From: Prevotella sp.
GTDB taxonomy: Bacteria > Bacteroidota > Bacteroidia > Bacteroidales > Bacteroidaceae
Length of the DNA stretch: 64,000 nucleotides
Direction: 5' to 3'
NCBI GenBank assembly: GCA_017413085.1
Contig: JAFPVC010000037.1
Location: 35,203 to 99,202, forward strand
Shown here: positions 27,439 through 35,629 of the stretch, piece by piece
Layout of the letters: every line of letters starts with the position of its first letter
How positions within the stretch are numbered: the stretch's first letter is position 1
Made by a program: the position numbers and the translations under genes
The notes under the pieces: generated by a model
The model's input: only the letters and a program-made list of their open reading frames with translations
What the model was told of the DNA's origin: nothing
The model's database searches: none

Positions 27439-29151
27439 ATGAATTGTAATATTACCGGTGCTGAAGCACTGATGCTCTCACTCAAGGCTGAGGGAGTTGA
27501 AACCATATTCGGTTACCCTGGTGGTGCTATCATGCCCACCTACGATGCATTATACGATTACACACGTGGCGAAAAGAAAGCCTTTGAGCACATTCTTGTG
27601 CGCCATGAGCAGGCGGCAGCACATGCAGCGGAAGGATATGCACGCATAAGCGGTAAGGTAGGTGTTACACTTGTAACATCTGGTCCTGGCGTGACAAACA
27701 CGCTCACAGGCGTGGCAGACGCCATGATGGATTCCACACCTATCATCGTCATTGCCGGACAGGTGGCTACAAGCGTTTTGGGTTCAGATGCTTTTCAGGA
27801 GGTTGACCTCGTTGACGTGGCTCAGCCTATCACAAAGTGGGCATACCAAATCCGTTCTGCAAAAGACATTGCATGGGCTGTAAGCCGTGCATTCTACATT
27901 GCAAGGAACGGACGTCCCGGTCCTGTCGTTCTCGACTTTACCAAGAATGCACAGGTCGAGAAAATTGATTACGAACCAGCAAAAGTTGAGTTCATACGCA
28001 GTTATGTTCCCTACCCTGAACCTAAGCAGGAAAAGATACAGGCTGCCGCAGAACTCATCAACAATGCAAAGAAGCCCCTGGCACTCGTAGGTCAGGGTGT
28101 GGAACTGGGCAATGCGCAATCAGAGTTAAGAGATTTCCTTGAAAAAGCCGACATTCCTGCCGGCCGCACGCTCATGGGTCTCTCTGCCCTCCCCTCCGAC
28201 CATCCTCTAAACATGGGTATGCTCGGCATGCACGGCAACTATGCCGTAAACCTCAAAGAGCAAGAAGCTGATGTAATCATCGCCATTGGCATGCGTTTCT
28301 CTGACCGTGTAACGGGCGACCTCAAGCGATATGCCAAGCAGGCAAAAGTGATACACCTTGATATTGACCGCTCAGAGATAGACAAGTGTGTGAAGACTAC
28401 TGTCGCTGTGGTGGGCGACTGCAAGGTAACACTGCCGGCACTCACCTCCCTCGTAAACAAAAACGACCATACAGAGTGGAAAGACTCTTTCAAGCCTCTG
28501 CACGACAAAGAGAAAGAAAGTGTCATCATTCCAGCCACCATGCCTAAGGACGGACCGTTGCTTATGGGCGAGGTAGCCCACAAAGTTGCCGAACTCAGTG
28601 CCGACGATGCTTTCCTCGTTACCGACGTGGGACAAAATCAGCTGATGTCTGCACGCTACTTCAAATATCTGAAGAACCGTTCCATCGCGACCTCAGGCGG
28701 TATGGGAACCATGGGTTATGGTTTGCCGGCAGCCATGGGTGCTACATACGGTGCACCTGGGCGCACTGTCTGCTGCTTCATGGGCGACGGTGGTCTGCAG
28801 ATGATGATTCAGGAATTTGGCACCATTATGGAGCACCACATTCCTGTGAAGATGATTCTGCTCAATAACAACTACCTCGGCAACGTGCGCCAGTGGCAGG
28901 ACATGTTCTTTGGCAAGCGTCAGTCGTTCACTCCAATGACGAATCCCGACTTCGGCAAAGTGGCCGAGGCCTACGGCATACCTTACAGGCGTGTGGCTGA
29001 CCGCACAGAGTTGAAGGAAGCAATCAATGAGATGCTGACGACAAAAGGCCCGTTCCTGCTCGAGACCATCATCAAACCAGATGCAAACGTAGAACCAATG
29101 ACCGCACCCGGCAAGGCTGTTGACGAAATGGTGCTCAACATCGATTGCTAA
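27439..29151 (+). CDS. ilvB: Acetolactate synthase, large (catalytic) subunit
   Basis: A thiamine diphosphate enzyme condensing pyruvate with pyruvate or 2-ketobutyrate. The PYR domain opens ETIFGYPGGAIMPTYDAL with the activating glutamate in VRHEQAAAHAAEGYAR. The central FAD-binding domain spans about residues 190-340. The PP domain has the diphosphate motif GDGGLQMMIQEFGT to LNNNYLGNVRQWQ. At 570 residues it is full length. The regulatory subunit follows after 29 bp. Confidence 0.97.
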   Translation: MNCNITGAEALMLSLKAEGVETIFGYPGGAIMPTYDALYDYTRGEKKAFEHILVRHEQAAAHAAEGYARISGKVGVTLVTSGPGVTNTLTGVADAMMDSTPIIVIAGQVATSVLGSDAFQEVDLVDVAQPITKWAYQIRSAKDIAWAVSRAFYIARNGRPGPVVLDFTKNAQVEKIDYEPAKVEFIRSYVPYPEPKQEKIQAAAELINNAKKPLALVGQGVELGNAQSELRDFLEKADIPAGRTLMGLSALPSDHPLNMGMLGMHGNYAVNLKEQEADVIIAIGMRFSDRVTGDLKRYAKQAKVIHLDIDRSEIDKCVKTTVAVVGDCKVTLPALTSLVNKNDHTEWKDSFKPLHDKEKESVIIPATMPKDGPLLMGEVAHKVAELSADDAFLVTDVGQNQLMSARYFKYLKNRSIATSGGMGTMGYGLPAAMGATYGAPGRTVCCFMGDGGLQMMIQEFGTIMEHHIPVKMILLNNNYLGNVRQWQDMFFGKRQSFTPMTNPDFGKVAEAYGIPYRRVADRTELKEAINEMLTTKGPFLLETIIKPDANVEPMTAPGKAVDEMVLNIDC

Positions 29152-29180
29152 ATTCAGTTACGGTTTAACACATTATACAG

Positions 29181-29732
29181 ATGGAAAATCAAGACAAACA
29201 GATATTCACACTTCAGGTATATACTGAGAACGTAGCTGGTATGCTGAGCCAGATTACCGCAGTATTCACACGCCGTCAGATAAACATTGAAAGCCTCAAT
29301 GTTTCTCCGTCGAGCATCAAGGGCATACACAAATATACCATCACCGCATACAGCGATGAAGACACCATGAAGAAGGTGGTGAAAGGAATTGAAAAAAAGA
29401 TTGATGTTGTCAAGGCTCATTTTTATACCAATGCCGACCTGTTTCTCGTGGAGGTGGCACTGCTCAAACTATCCACCCCATTTGTCATGGCGACGCCTGA
29501 GATATCACGCATCATCCGCCATGCAAACGCACGAATCACAGAGGTAAACGACACTTTCTGCATTGTCGTGGCACAAGGCACCACTGACCAGATTCTCGAT
29601 GTATTCCACAGCATACGCAACACCAACAAGGAGTGCATCCTGCAGTTCACACGTTCTGGCCGTATTGCCGTTACACGCAGTTGTCAGGAGGAGGTAAGCA
29701 AATTCCTTCACGAACGCGGTGAAGAGATATAA
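29181..29732 (+). CDS. ilvN: Acetolactate synthase, small (regulatory) subunit
   Basis: Regulatory partner of IlvB that confers valine feedback inhibition. Two ACT-type domains are visible: residues about 7-80 (FTLQVYTENVAGMLSQITAVFTRR) and about 92-165 (VATPEISRIIRHANARITEVN and following). At 183 residues it is the longer type with a C-terminal extension. A very strong hairpin follows immediately, so transcription from ilvD probably ends or is attenuated here before the thioesterase and ilvC. Confidence 0.94.
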   Translation: MENQDKQIFTLQVYTENVAGMLSQITAVFTRRQINIESLNVSPSSIKGIHKYTITAYSDEDTMKKVVKGIEKKIDVVKAHFYTNADLFLVEVALLKLSTPFVMATPEISRIIRHANARITEVNDTFCIVVAQGTTDQILDVFHSIRNTNKECILQFTRSGRIAVTRSCQEEVSKFLHERGEEI

Positions 29733-29739
29733 TAAATAT

Positions 29740-29801
29740 GAATAGTATAATGTAAAAACGGCACGCCAGTTAAGACGTGCCGTTTTTACATTATACTATT
29801 C
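29740..29801. terminator. Strong hairpin after ilvN
   Basis: A perfect 26-bp inverted repeat (29740-29765 with 29776-29801) with a 10-nt loop. The stem contains AAAAACGGCACG and its complement CGTGCCGTTTTT, so a T run sits inside the stem on either strand. It is clearly a terminator-type structure separating ilvDBN from the downstream genes. Confidence 0.85.
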
Positions 29802-29988
29802 TTACCACTACATTCCTCGTCTGATAAAATGCTTGTAAGACGGGGATTATTCATAGCAAAGTGTCAGATTGGAAAGTTCTGGTTTGCGGAGCGAAATAGA
29901 AAAAAGGACTGGTTCTGCTTTTGTCTTTTTCTCTTATTTTCTATTCTTCAATTCTTCATTTTTTCAGTTTTAATATTATGGACGGTGC

Positions 29989-30098
29989 AATCAGGCTGCT
30001 TTTAGGAGGTAATCAGGTTGCGATTGCACCGCAATCAGATAGCGATTACAATGTAATCAGGCTGCGATTATACCATAATCAGGTGCTGATTACAATGC
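29989..30098. repeat. Array of five 22-bp dyad repeats (copy A)
   Basis: Units begin with AATC at 29989, 30011, 30033, 30055 and 30077, exactly 22 bp apart. The shared pattern is AATCAGG, four variable bases, GATTACA, four variable bases. AATCAG and the following CTGATT/CGATT are arranged as an inverted repeat within each unit. The first unit is degenerate in its second half. The same syntax recurs at 56210-56319. Confidence 0.85.
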
Positions 30099-30300
30099 AG
30101 GGAAATAGCTTAAAAAGCGAACTTGCTGACTATCTGTACATTAACAATCACACCATAATTCCGCTGTACGAAGCCAGCGGGAAAAAAATTTCAAATACGC
30201 GAGTATTTCAGCGGTTTGCAAAATCAATTTGTAAGAAAAAATGCCCGAAACGTGACACAGTGATTATCATAAGAAACAATCCATATTTATCATGCGAAAA

Positions 30301-30332
30301 CTTGTGGAATTGGAAATAAAACACTAACTTTG
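30301..30332 (+). promoter_or_regulatory. Promoter of the acyl-ACP thioesterase gene
   Basis: CTTG (30301-30304) and TAACTTTG (30325-30332) are separated by 20 bp, matching the Bacteroidetes consensus with one mismatch. The leader is about 30 nt. Confidence 0.65.
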
Positions 30333-30366
30333 CAGATGTTTTTCACCAATAATATATTACAAAGAC

Positions 30367-31134
30367 ATGGAAGAAGATAAAACTACGCCGTTATATCATA
30401 CTTCAGCGGATGCCTTTCACTGCGACTTCACCAAGAAGCTGTGCATGGGACACCTTGGCAACGATCTGCTGAACGCATCAGACATGCACTCAACTGCACG
30501 TGGCTTCGGCATGACCTATCTGTGGACACTAAACAAGACATGGGTTCTCTCACGCCTTGCACTGGAACTGAACGACATACCACGCGAACACGACAAATTC
30601 GTTATCGAGACATGGGTAGAGAACGCAATGAAGTTCTTCACGAAACGAAACTGGGAAATACGTTCCGAAGACGGCAGCAAGACCTACGGATATGCCAAAA
30701 GCATCTGGGCAATGATAGATACCGTTTCGCGCGAGCCACAGGACATTCTCGCCATCAACGATGGCAAGATAAAGGACTATCTATTTTCAGAAAAACAATG
30801 CCCTATAAAAGACGTTTCGCGCGTGAAGACTCCAGAAATGCATGAGTACACAGAATTCAGGGTGCTCTATGGCGACCTTGACGTAAACGGACACCTGAAC
30901 TCCATGCGATACATAGACCATGTGATGGACACCTTCGCTCCGGATTTTTTCATGTCACACCAAGTCAACAGAATAGAGATAGCCTACGTGGCTGAAGGCC
31001 ACTGGGGCGATACCGTGCGCATATACCACAAGGAAGGAGACGATGGAATGCATTATTTCCGACTTGAACGCTATAATGAAGGCGAAGATGCCACTGAATT
31101 GGCACGTGTAATGATGAAATTCAAAACAAACTGA
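30367..31134 (+). CDS. Acyl-[acyl-carrier-protein] thioesterase
   Basis: Hydrolyses acyl-ACP to release free fatty acids (FatA/FatB-like double hot-dog fold). The first hot-dog domain is about residues 10-140 (SARGFG-like segment STARGFGMTYLW, then ETWVENAMKFFTKRNWEI). The second domain starts near residue 160 and holds the catalytic-type residues in YGDLDVNGHLNSMRYID (Asp172, Asn174, His176). At 255 residues it is the bacterial size. Its position between ilvN and ilvC is seen in related Bacteroidales; it might help adjust branched-chain acyl composition, which is inference. It has its own promoter. Confidence 0.9.
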   Translation: MEEDKTTPLYHTSADAFHCDFTKKLCMGHLGNDLLNASDMHSTARGFGMTYLWTLNKTWVLSRLALELNDIPREHDKFVIETWVENAMKFFTKRNWEIRSEDGSKTYGYAKSIWAMIDTVSREPQDILAINDGKIKDYLFSEKQCPIKDVSRVKTPEMHEYTEFRVLYGDLDVNGHLNSMRYIDHVMDTFAPDFFMSHQVNRIEIAYVAEGHWGDTVRIYHKEGDDGMHYFRLERYNEGEDATELARVMMKFKTN

Positions 31135-31141
31135 ACATTTA

Positions 31142-31173
31142 TTTGTTTATTCAAAAATAAATTAGTACCTTTG
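31142..31173 (+). promoter_or_regulatory. Promoter of ilvC
   Basis: TTTG (31142-31145) and TACCTTTG (31166-31173) with a 20-bp spacer, a full match to the Bacteroidetes consensus, 54 bp before ilvC. ilvC can therefore be expressed independently of ilvDBN. Confidence 0.75.
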
Positions 31174-31226
31174 CAGTTTGAAAAGCATAATAATTAAAAA
31201 TCCATATAAAACAAAAGAAAAAAACT

Positions 31227-32270
31227 ATGGCAAAAATGAATTTTGGTGGCGTTATCGAAGAGGTAATGACACGTGAGGAGTTCCCACTTGAGAAAGCTCG
31301 TGAGATCCTGAAAGACGAAACTATCGCAGTTATCGGTTATGGCGTGCAGGGCCCAGGTCAGGCATGCAACCTTCGTGACAACGGTTTCAACGTAATCGTT
31401 GGCCAGCGTCAGGGTAAGACCTTCGAGAAGGCAATCAACGACGGCTGGGTTCCAGGTGAGACTCTGTTCTCTATCGAGGAGGCTGCAGACAAGGGCACAA
31501 TCATCATGTGTCTGCTTTCTGACGCTGCAGTAATGTCAGTATGGCCTACACTGCAGAAGTATCTGACTCCAGGCAAGGCACTCTACTTCTCACACGGTTT
31601 CGCTATCACATGGTCTGACCGCACAGGTTGTGTACCTTCTAAGGATATCGACGTTATCATGGTTGCTCCTAAGGGTTCTGGTACTTCTCTCCGCACCATG
31701 TTCCTTGAGGGCCGTGGCCTCAACTCTTCATACGCTGTATACAACGATGCTACAGGCAAGGCTCTTGACCGCACTCTCGCCCTCGGTATCGGCATCGGCT
31801 CTGGCTACCTGTTCGAGACAACATTCCAGCGCGAGGCTACATCTGACCTCACCGGCGAGCGCGGCTCACTGATGGGTGCTATCCAGGGTCTGCTGCTTGC
31901 ACAGTATGAGGTTCTCCGTGAGAACGGACACACTCCTTCTGAGGCATTCAATGAGACCGTTGAGGAGTTGACACAGTCACTCATGCCTCTCTTCGCAGAG
32001 AAGGGTATGGACTGGATGTATGCTAACTGCTCTACAACTGCACAGCGTGGCGCTCTTGACTGGTATCCACGTTTCCATGATGCTATCAAGCCTGTTGTTC
32101 AGCAGCTCTATGATTCTGTAAAGTCTGGCAACGAGGCACAGATTTCTATTGATGCAAACTCTAAGCCTGACTACCGCGTAGGTCTGGAGAAGGAGCTCAA
32201 GGCTCTGCACGACTCTGAGATGTGGCGCACTGCTGAGACTGTTCGCCAGCTCCGTCCTGAGAACAACTAA
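31227..32270 (+). CDS. ilvC: Ketol-acid reductoisomerase (NADP+)
   Basis: Isomerises and reduces acetohydroxy acids to 2,3-dihydroxy acids in isoleucine and valine synthesis. The Rossmann motif is GYGVQGPGQACNLRDNGF, with QRQGK downstream where NADPH specificity is set. The magnesium-binding domain has DLTGERGSLMGAIQG and the conserved FNETVEELTQSLMPL. At 347 residues it is the short class I enzyme. Its codon use is strongly biased toward C/T-ending favoured codons, suggesting high expression. A perfect palindrome follows. Confidence 0.97.
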   Translation: MAKMNFGGVIEEVMTREEFPLEKAREILKDETIAVIGYGVQGPGQACNLRDNGFNVIVGQRQGKTFEKAINDGWVPGETLFSIEEAADKGTIIMCLLSDAAVMSVWPTLQKYLTPGKALYFSHGFAITWSDRTGCVPSKDIDVIMVAPKGSGTSLRTMFLEGRGLNSSYAVYNDATGKALDRTLALGIGIGSGYLFETTFQREATSDLTGERGSLMGAIQGLLLAQYEVLRENGHTPSEAFNETVEELTQSLMPLFAEKGMDWMYANCSTTAQRGALDWYPRFHDAIKPVVQQLYDSVKSGNEAQISIDANSKPDYRVGLEKELKALHDSEMWRTAETVRQLRPENN

Positions 32271-32298
32271 TTAGACATCTTATTACATCAATAATGTT

Positions 32299-32336
32299 TA
32301 CAGCCTTAATACCTCGATCGAGGTATTAAGGCTGTA
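32299..32336. terminator. Perfect 38-bp palindrome after ilvC
   Basis: TACAGCCTTAATACCTCGA (32299-32317) is followed with no loop by its exact complement (32318-32336). As RNA it can form a long hairpin closed by CGATCG, but only weak T content follows (ACGTTATTGT), so it is not a textbook intrinsic terminator. Its place 29 bp after the ilvC stop makes transcript 3'-end formation the likeliest role. Confidence 0.65.
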
Positions 32337-32452
32337 ACGTTATTGTAGGCAGGTAGTACACAGTCGCGCCCCGAAAAAAGTTGTCATAGTTGTCTATGTT
32401 GTCTTTAAAAAGAATGTAGGAAATGATTTTACGCACTAAAAAACAAAAAACA

Positions 32453-32484
32453 TTTGTCTAATTCGGAAGAATTAATTAACTTTG
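32453..32484 (+). promoter_or_regulatory. Promoter of the acidic protein / retropepsin pair
   Basis: TTTG (32453-32456) and TAACTTTG (32477-32484) with a 20-bp spacer, 27 bp before the start codon at 32511. Confidence 0.75.
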
Positions 32485-32510
32485 CCGATGACTGGACGGT
32501 TATCTAAAGC

Positions 32511-32927
32511 ATGAACAAGAAGAAACTAATAAAATACATATTATTGGGCATGTGGATTGTCTATATGTGCGTTGGCGTATATTGTTTCATACAGGACGAG
32601 AATAGCAAGGACAATGCCACTACGGAGGTGCAGGACGACAACCTAACGGTGACACCAACCACAGACTCTGTTGCAGACAAAAATACGGACACCCCCCAAA
32701 AACTCACCCACACGCAGCATGACAAGAGCAATACGAGTGAGCATAAAGACAATGGTGAGGATGACGATGAGAAAGAGGCAATAGCACACGAAATGGGCGA
32801 AATAGAAGGTTATGAGGTGACTAACTTCGATGACCAAGTCCCTGGAGATGAATACGAACCAGAGTTTGTGGAAGGTGACCGTCCAGACCCGGAACTGTAT
32901 ATTCAGGACGATGATGAGAAAAAGTAA
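32511..32927 (+). CDS. Membrane-anchored acidic protein of unknown function
   Basis: 138 residues. A short lysine-rich start is followed by one hydrophobic helix (YILLGMWIVYMCVGVYCFI, about residues 9-27), acting as an anchor or uncleaved signal. The rest is Thr/Asp/Glu-rich and of low complexity (NGEDDDEKEAIAHEMGEIEG, then EYEPEFVEGDRPDPELYIQ) and probably disordered outside the cytoplasm. No domain is recognised. It has its own promoter, and its last 17 bases overlap the start of a secreted protease gene, so the two products are probably made together. The acidic tail could be a substrate or an inhibitory partner of the protease, which is speculation. Confidence 0.75.
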   Translation: MNKKKLIKYILLGMWIVYMCVGVYCFIQDENSKDNATTEVQDDNLTVTPTTDSVADKNTDTPQKLTHTQHDKSNTSEHKDNGEDDDEKEAIAHEMGEIEGYEVTNFDDQVPGDEYEPEFVEGDRPDPELYIQDDDEKK

Positions 32928-33927
32928 AAGGAAATCATACATTCAGTTGCTGACGGCACTGCTGCTGAGCCTCAATGCCATGATGCTCCATGCACAGCAG
33001 GATGCTGACACGGTAGATATAGAGACCGTAGGCAACTATATCACCATGCCCGTGACGCTGAACGGAAAGCCCATGCGCTTCATACTCGACACAGGATGCG
33101 GGGCAAACGTGGTGTTCCGGCATGCTGTGGACAATACTGTGCAGGTGACTGCTGACGGTGACTCGATAGAGAGCAGCACCGGCAGGACGGAGGCGGCAGA
33201 GAAGATGATGGGATGCCTGAAAGTATGCAAGTATGACGGTGACGACACGGTGCCACTGTATGTCGCCACTGTGGACAGCATCATGATGCTGCGCGGCGAC
33301 GGCATCGTGGGAATGCAGTATATACTGGAGCGCGACGGCATGAACATGAAGATTGACGTGCAGGGCAAGCAAGTGATATTCACGAGAGACAAACACATGT
33401 TTGACAAGGAGGAAGGCAGGAAATACCGCACCAGACAGACCGACAAGCGCCTGGCGATAAAGACAAAGGTGAGTCCGGGCATTAAGATAAAGGACGTAGT
33501 GATAGACACCGGTTGTGACCATCTGTTTAGCATGAACTCAGCAGACTTAGAGGCGATAATGAACGGCAAGCACCGCGAAAGGTTCGCGCACCAGGTGCAG
33601 GGATTGAAGGCATCAGGCATGGGAGGGATGTTCGGACTCGCAGAAGAATCCGTGACGGCACTGAGGCTGGAAGAACTCACGGTGGCAGGACTAAGATTCC
33701 ACGATGTGGATGTGGAAACCGGCAGGGAGTCGCTGTTAGGCTTCCCCTTCCTGCAGACGGCCAGCGTGGTGTTTTACCACAAGGGAAAGCGCATAAAGGT
33801 GGAGCCATATACGGCAACACAAGACTACAGGATAGTGCGCCAGGAAGAAAAGGTAAAACAAGGAGGATATACCATGACATATAACAAGGAAACTGTTGTA
33901 GAACACTACATTTCAGGGAAAAAGTAA
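32911..33927 (+). CDS. Secreted retropepsin-like aspartic protease with two DTG motifs
   Basis: 338 residues from the ATG at 32911, which lies inside the end of the preceding gene with AGGA just upstream. A longer frame upstream is unlikely because the signal peptide (LLTALLLSLNAMMLHAQ) would then be internal. Two aspartic protease half-sites are visible: FILDTGCGANVVF (Asp60) and VVIDTGCDHLFSM (Asp199), each followed by a beta-rich segment. Domain 1 ends in GDGIVGMQYI and domain 2 in LLGFPFLQTASVVF, the equivalents of the family's hydrophobic-hydrophobic-Gly element. One chain could thus form the complete two-aspartate active site that retropepsins build by dimerising. The location is periplasm or outer membrane, and the substrate is unknown. 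Confidence 0.85.
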   Translation: MMRKSKRKSYIQLLTALLLSLNAMMLHAQQDADTVDIETVGNYITMPVTLNGKPMRFILDTGCGANVVFRHAVDNTVQVTADGDSIESSTGRTEAAEKMMGCLKVCKYDGDDTVPLYVATVDSIMMLRGDGIVGMQYILERDGMNMKIDVQGKQVIFTRDKHMFDKEEGRKYRTRQTDKRLAIKTKVSPGIKIKDVVIDTGCDHLFSMNSADLEAIMNGKHRERFAHQVQGLKASGMGGMFGLAEESVTALRLEELTVAGLRFHDVDVETGRESLLGFPFLQTASVVFYHKGKRIKVEPYTATQDYRIVRQEEKVKQGGYTMTYNKETVVEHYISGKK

Positions 33928-33944
33928 GAAAATAGCTAAGAAAT

Positions 33945-33975
33945 TTTGCCATGACAATAATTATTGCTAACTTTG
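33945..33975 (+). promoter_or_regulatory. Promoter of the panD-coaBC-coaX operon
   Basis: TTTG (33945-33948) and TAACTTTG (33968-33975) with a 19-bp spacer, 54 bp before panD. Confidence 0.75.
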
Positions 33976-34029
33976 CATTTTATTAGTCGTTAGGGAAACA
34001 CTCTATATGACATTCAACAAAGAAAAGTA

Positions 34030-34419
34030 ATGAACATAACACTACTTAAATCAAAGATTCACCGTGCTGTGGTGACACAGGCGGAACTCGACTATGTGGG
34101 CAGTGTGACCATTGACACGGCACTGCTGCGCGAGGCTGGCATCATGGAATACGAAAAGGTGCAGATAGCCGACGTGAACAATGGAAACCGTCTGGAGACC
34201 TACGCCATAGCAGGCGAGGAAGGTTCGGGCGTGATATGCCTAAACGGTGCGGCGGCGAAATGTGTCAGCGTGGGCGACAAGGTAATCATCATGTCGTATG
34301 CCGATATGACACCCGAGGAAGCTGCAAACCATAAGCCTACCGTAGTATTCGTAGATGACGACAACAAGATTGTGCGTAAGGCACACTACGAAAAACACGG
34401 TCAACTCATAGGAAACTGA
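34030..34419 (+). CDS. panD: Aspartate 1-decarboxylase proenzyme
   Basis: Makes beta-alanine for pantothenate. The proenzyme self-cleaves between Gly24 and Ser25 in DYVGSVTID to create the pyruvoyl cofactor. The fold continues with [22 protein letters not shown] and ends with [11 protein letters not shown]. At 129 residues the size is typical. It leads a coenzyme A operon with coaBC 13 bp downstream. panB and panC are not in the window. Confidence 0.96.
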   Translation: MNITLLKSKIHRAVVTQAELDYVGSVTIDTALLREAGIMEYEKVQIADVNNGNRLETYAIAGEEGSGVICLNGAAAKCVSVGDKVIIMSYADMTPEEAANHKPTVVFVDDDNKIVRKAHYEKHGQLIGN

Positions 34420-34432
34420 GGGAAAGAAAAAT

Positions 34433-35629
34433 ATGCTTACAGGAAAGACCATAGTGCTCGGAGTGACTGGCAGCATCGCCGCATACAAGACGGCAATGCT
34501 TGCGTCAATGCTTGTGAAACAACATGCAGAGGTGCACGTCATCATGACACGCAATGCCACGAACTTTATCGCCCCCATGACTTTCGAGACTCTGACAGGC
34601 AATAAATGCATCGTCGATACCTTTGACCGCAACTTCGACTTCGAGGTCAAGCATGTGTCGCTTGCCAAGAAAGCCGACCTCATACTCGTTGCTCCATGCA
34701 CGGCCAATGTGATAGGCAAGATGGCCGGCGGCATCTGTGACGACATGCTGACCACAACACTGTGTGCCACGAAAGCCAAGATACTGATAGCACCTGCCAT
34801 GAACACCGGTATGTGGGAGAACCCCATAGTGCAGGACAATATCAGTAAGCTGCAGAAGTATGGCTGCCATGTGATAACTCCTGTGGTGGGCAGACTGGCA
34901 TGTGGCGACACCGGCAGCGGCAAGATGCCTGAGCCGGAGGTGCTGATGGAACACATACTGCTGCAGGCGGCAAGGGAGAAAACACTCTCTGGCAAGCGCG
35001 TGCTGATAAGTGCAGGTCCTACACAGGAGGCCATAGACCCCGTGCGCTATATCACCAACCACTCATCAGGCAAGATGGGCTACGCACTGGCGAAGATGGC
35101 TGCACTGAAAGGGGCAGGCGTTACACTCGTAAGCGGTCCGGTAAGCATAAAGGCCTTCAGCGGCATTGACGTGGTGCCGGTTAAGAGTGCGCAGGATATG
35201 TATGAGGCAGTGACCAGCCGCAGTGCCGAGGCAGACATCATAATAATGTGCAGTGCCGTGGCAGACTATACACCGGCAGAATACTTTGACCAGAAGGTGA
35301 AGAAAAAAGACGAAGACCTGTCTATACCACTCAAGCGCACACAGGACATACTGAAATATCTTGGTGAGCACAAGCTTGGCGGTCAGATGCTGATAGGATT
35401 CTCAATGGAGACAGAGAACCTAATGGAGAATTCGCGCAAGAAACTGACGAAGAAGAACGCAGACATCATCTGCGCCAATTCAGTGAGCGAAAACAAGACC
35501 GGCTTTGCCGTTGACACCAACCAGGTGACGCTGATAACGCAGGAGGAAGTGAAGGAACTGCCGCTGTGTTCAAAGGAAGAGACGGCGGAAATGATATTGG
35601 ATTATGCATATACTTATCGACATAGGTAA
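34433..35629 (+). CDS. coaBC: Bifunctional phosphopantothenoylcysteine decarboxylase / phosphopantothenate-cysteine ligase
   Basis: Carries out two consecutive steps of CoA synthesis. The N-terminal FMN-binding CoaC half (about residues 1-180) has GSIAAYKTA, the active-site His region VKHVSLAKKADLILVAPCTAN, the PAMNTGMW motif and a catalytic cysteine in GRLACGDTGSGKMPEP. The C-terminal CoaB half (from about 187) has KRVLISAGPTQEAIDPVRYI and TNHSSGKMGYALA. At 398 residues it is full length. The end overlaps the coaX start by 26 nt. Confidence 0.96.
   Translation: MLTGKTIVLGVTGSIAAYKTAMLASMLVKQHAEVHVIMTRNATNFIAPMTFETLTGNKCIVDTFDRNFDFEVKHVSLAKKADLILVAPCTANVIGKMAGGICDDMLTTTLCATKAKILIAPAMNTGMWENPIVQDNISKLQKYGCHVITPVVGRLACGDTGSGKMPEPEVLMEHILLQAAREKTLSGKRVLISAGPTQEAIDPVRYITNHSSGKMGYALAKMAALKGAGVTLVSGPVSIKAFSGIDVVPVKSAQDMYEAVTSRSAEADIIIMCSAVADYTPAEYFDQKVKKKDEDLSIPLKRTQDILKYLGEHKLGGQMLIGFSMETENLMENSRKKLTKKNADIICANSVSENKTGFAVDTNQVTLITQEEVKELPLCSKEETAEMILDYAYTYRHR

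Larger units (their letters stand above)
29802..30366. other. Intergenic region carrying a 22-bp repeat array and a promoter
   Basis: About 560 bp with no convincing gene. A 132-residue frame spans 29921-30319, but its central part is only the translation of the 22-bp repeats and the rest shows no motif, so I treat it as non-coding. The region from 29802 to 29988 is AT-rich and featureless apart from T-rich runs. The repeats occupy 29989-30098. From 30099 to 30300 I see nothing further, and a promoter is at 30301-30332. Confidence 0.6.

Noticed and set aside
29989-30098. CRISPR array
   Set aside because: Units are contiguous at 22 bp with no unique spacers, and no cas genes are present.
29921-30319. 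132-residue open frame upstream of the thioesterase gene
   Set aside because: Its middle is a translation of the 22-bp repeats (66 bp equals 22 codons, so the frame stays open by chance). There is no domain and the thioesterase promoter begins before it ends.
32830-32910. Upstream start for the retropepsin-like protease
   Set aside because: It would bury the signal peptide and overlap the acidic protein gene by about 100 bp.
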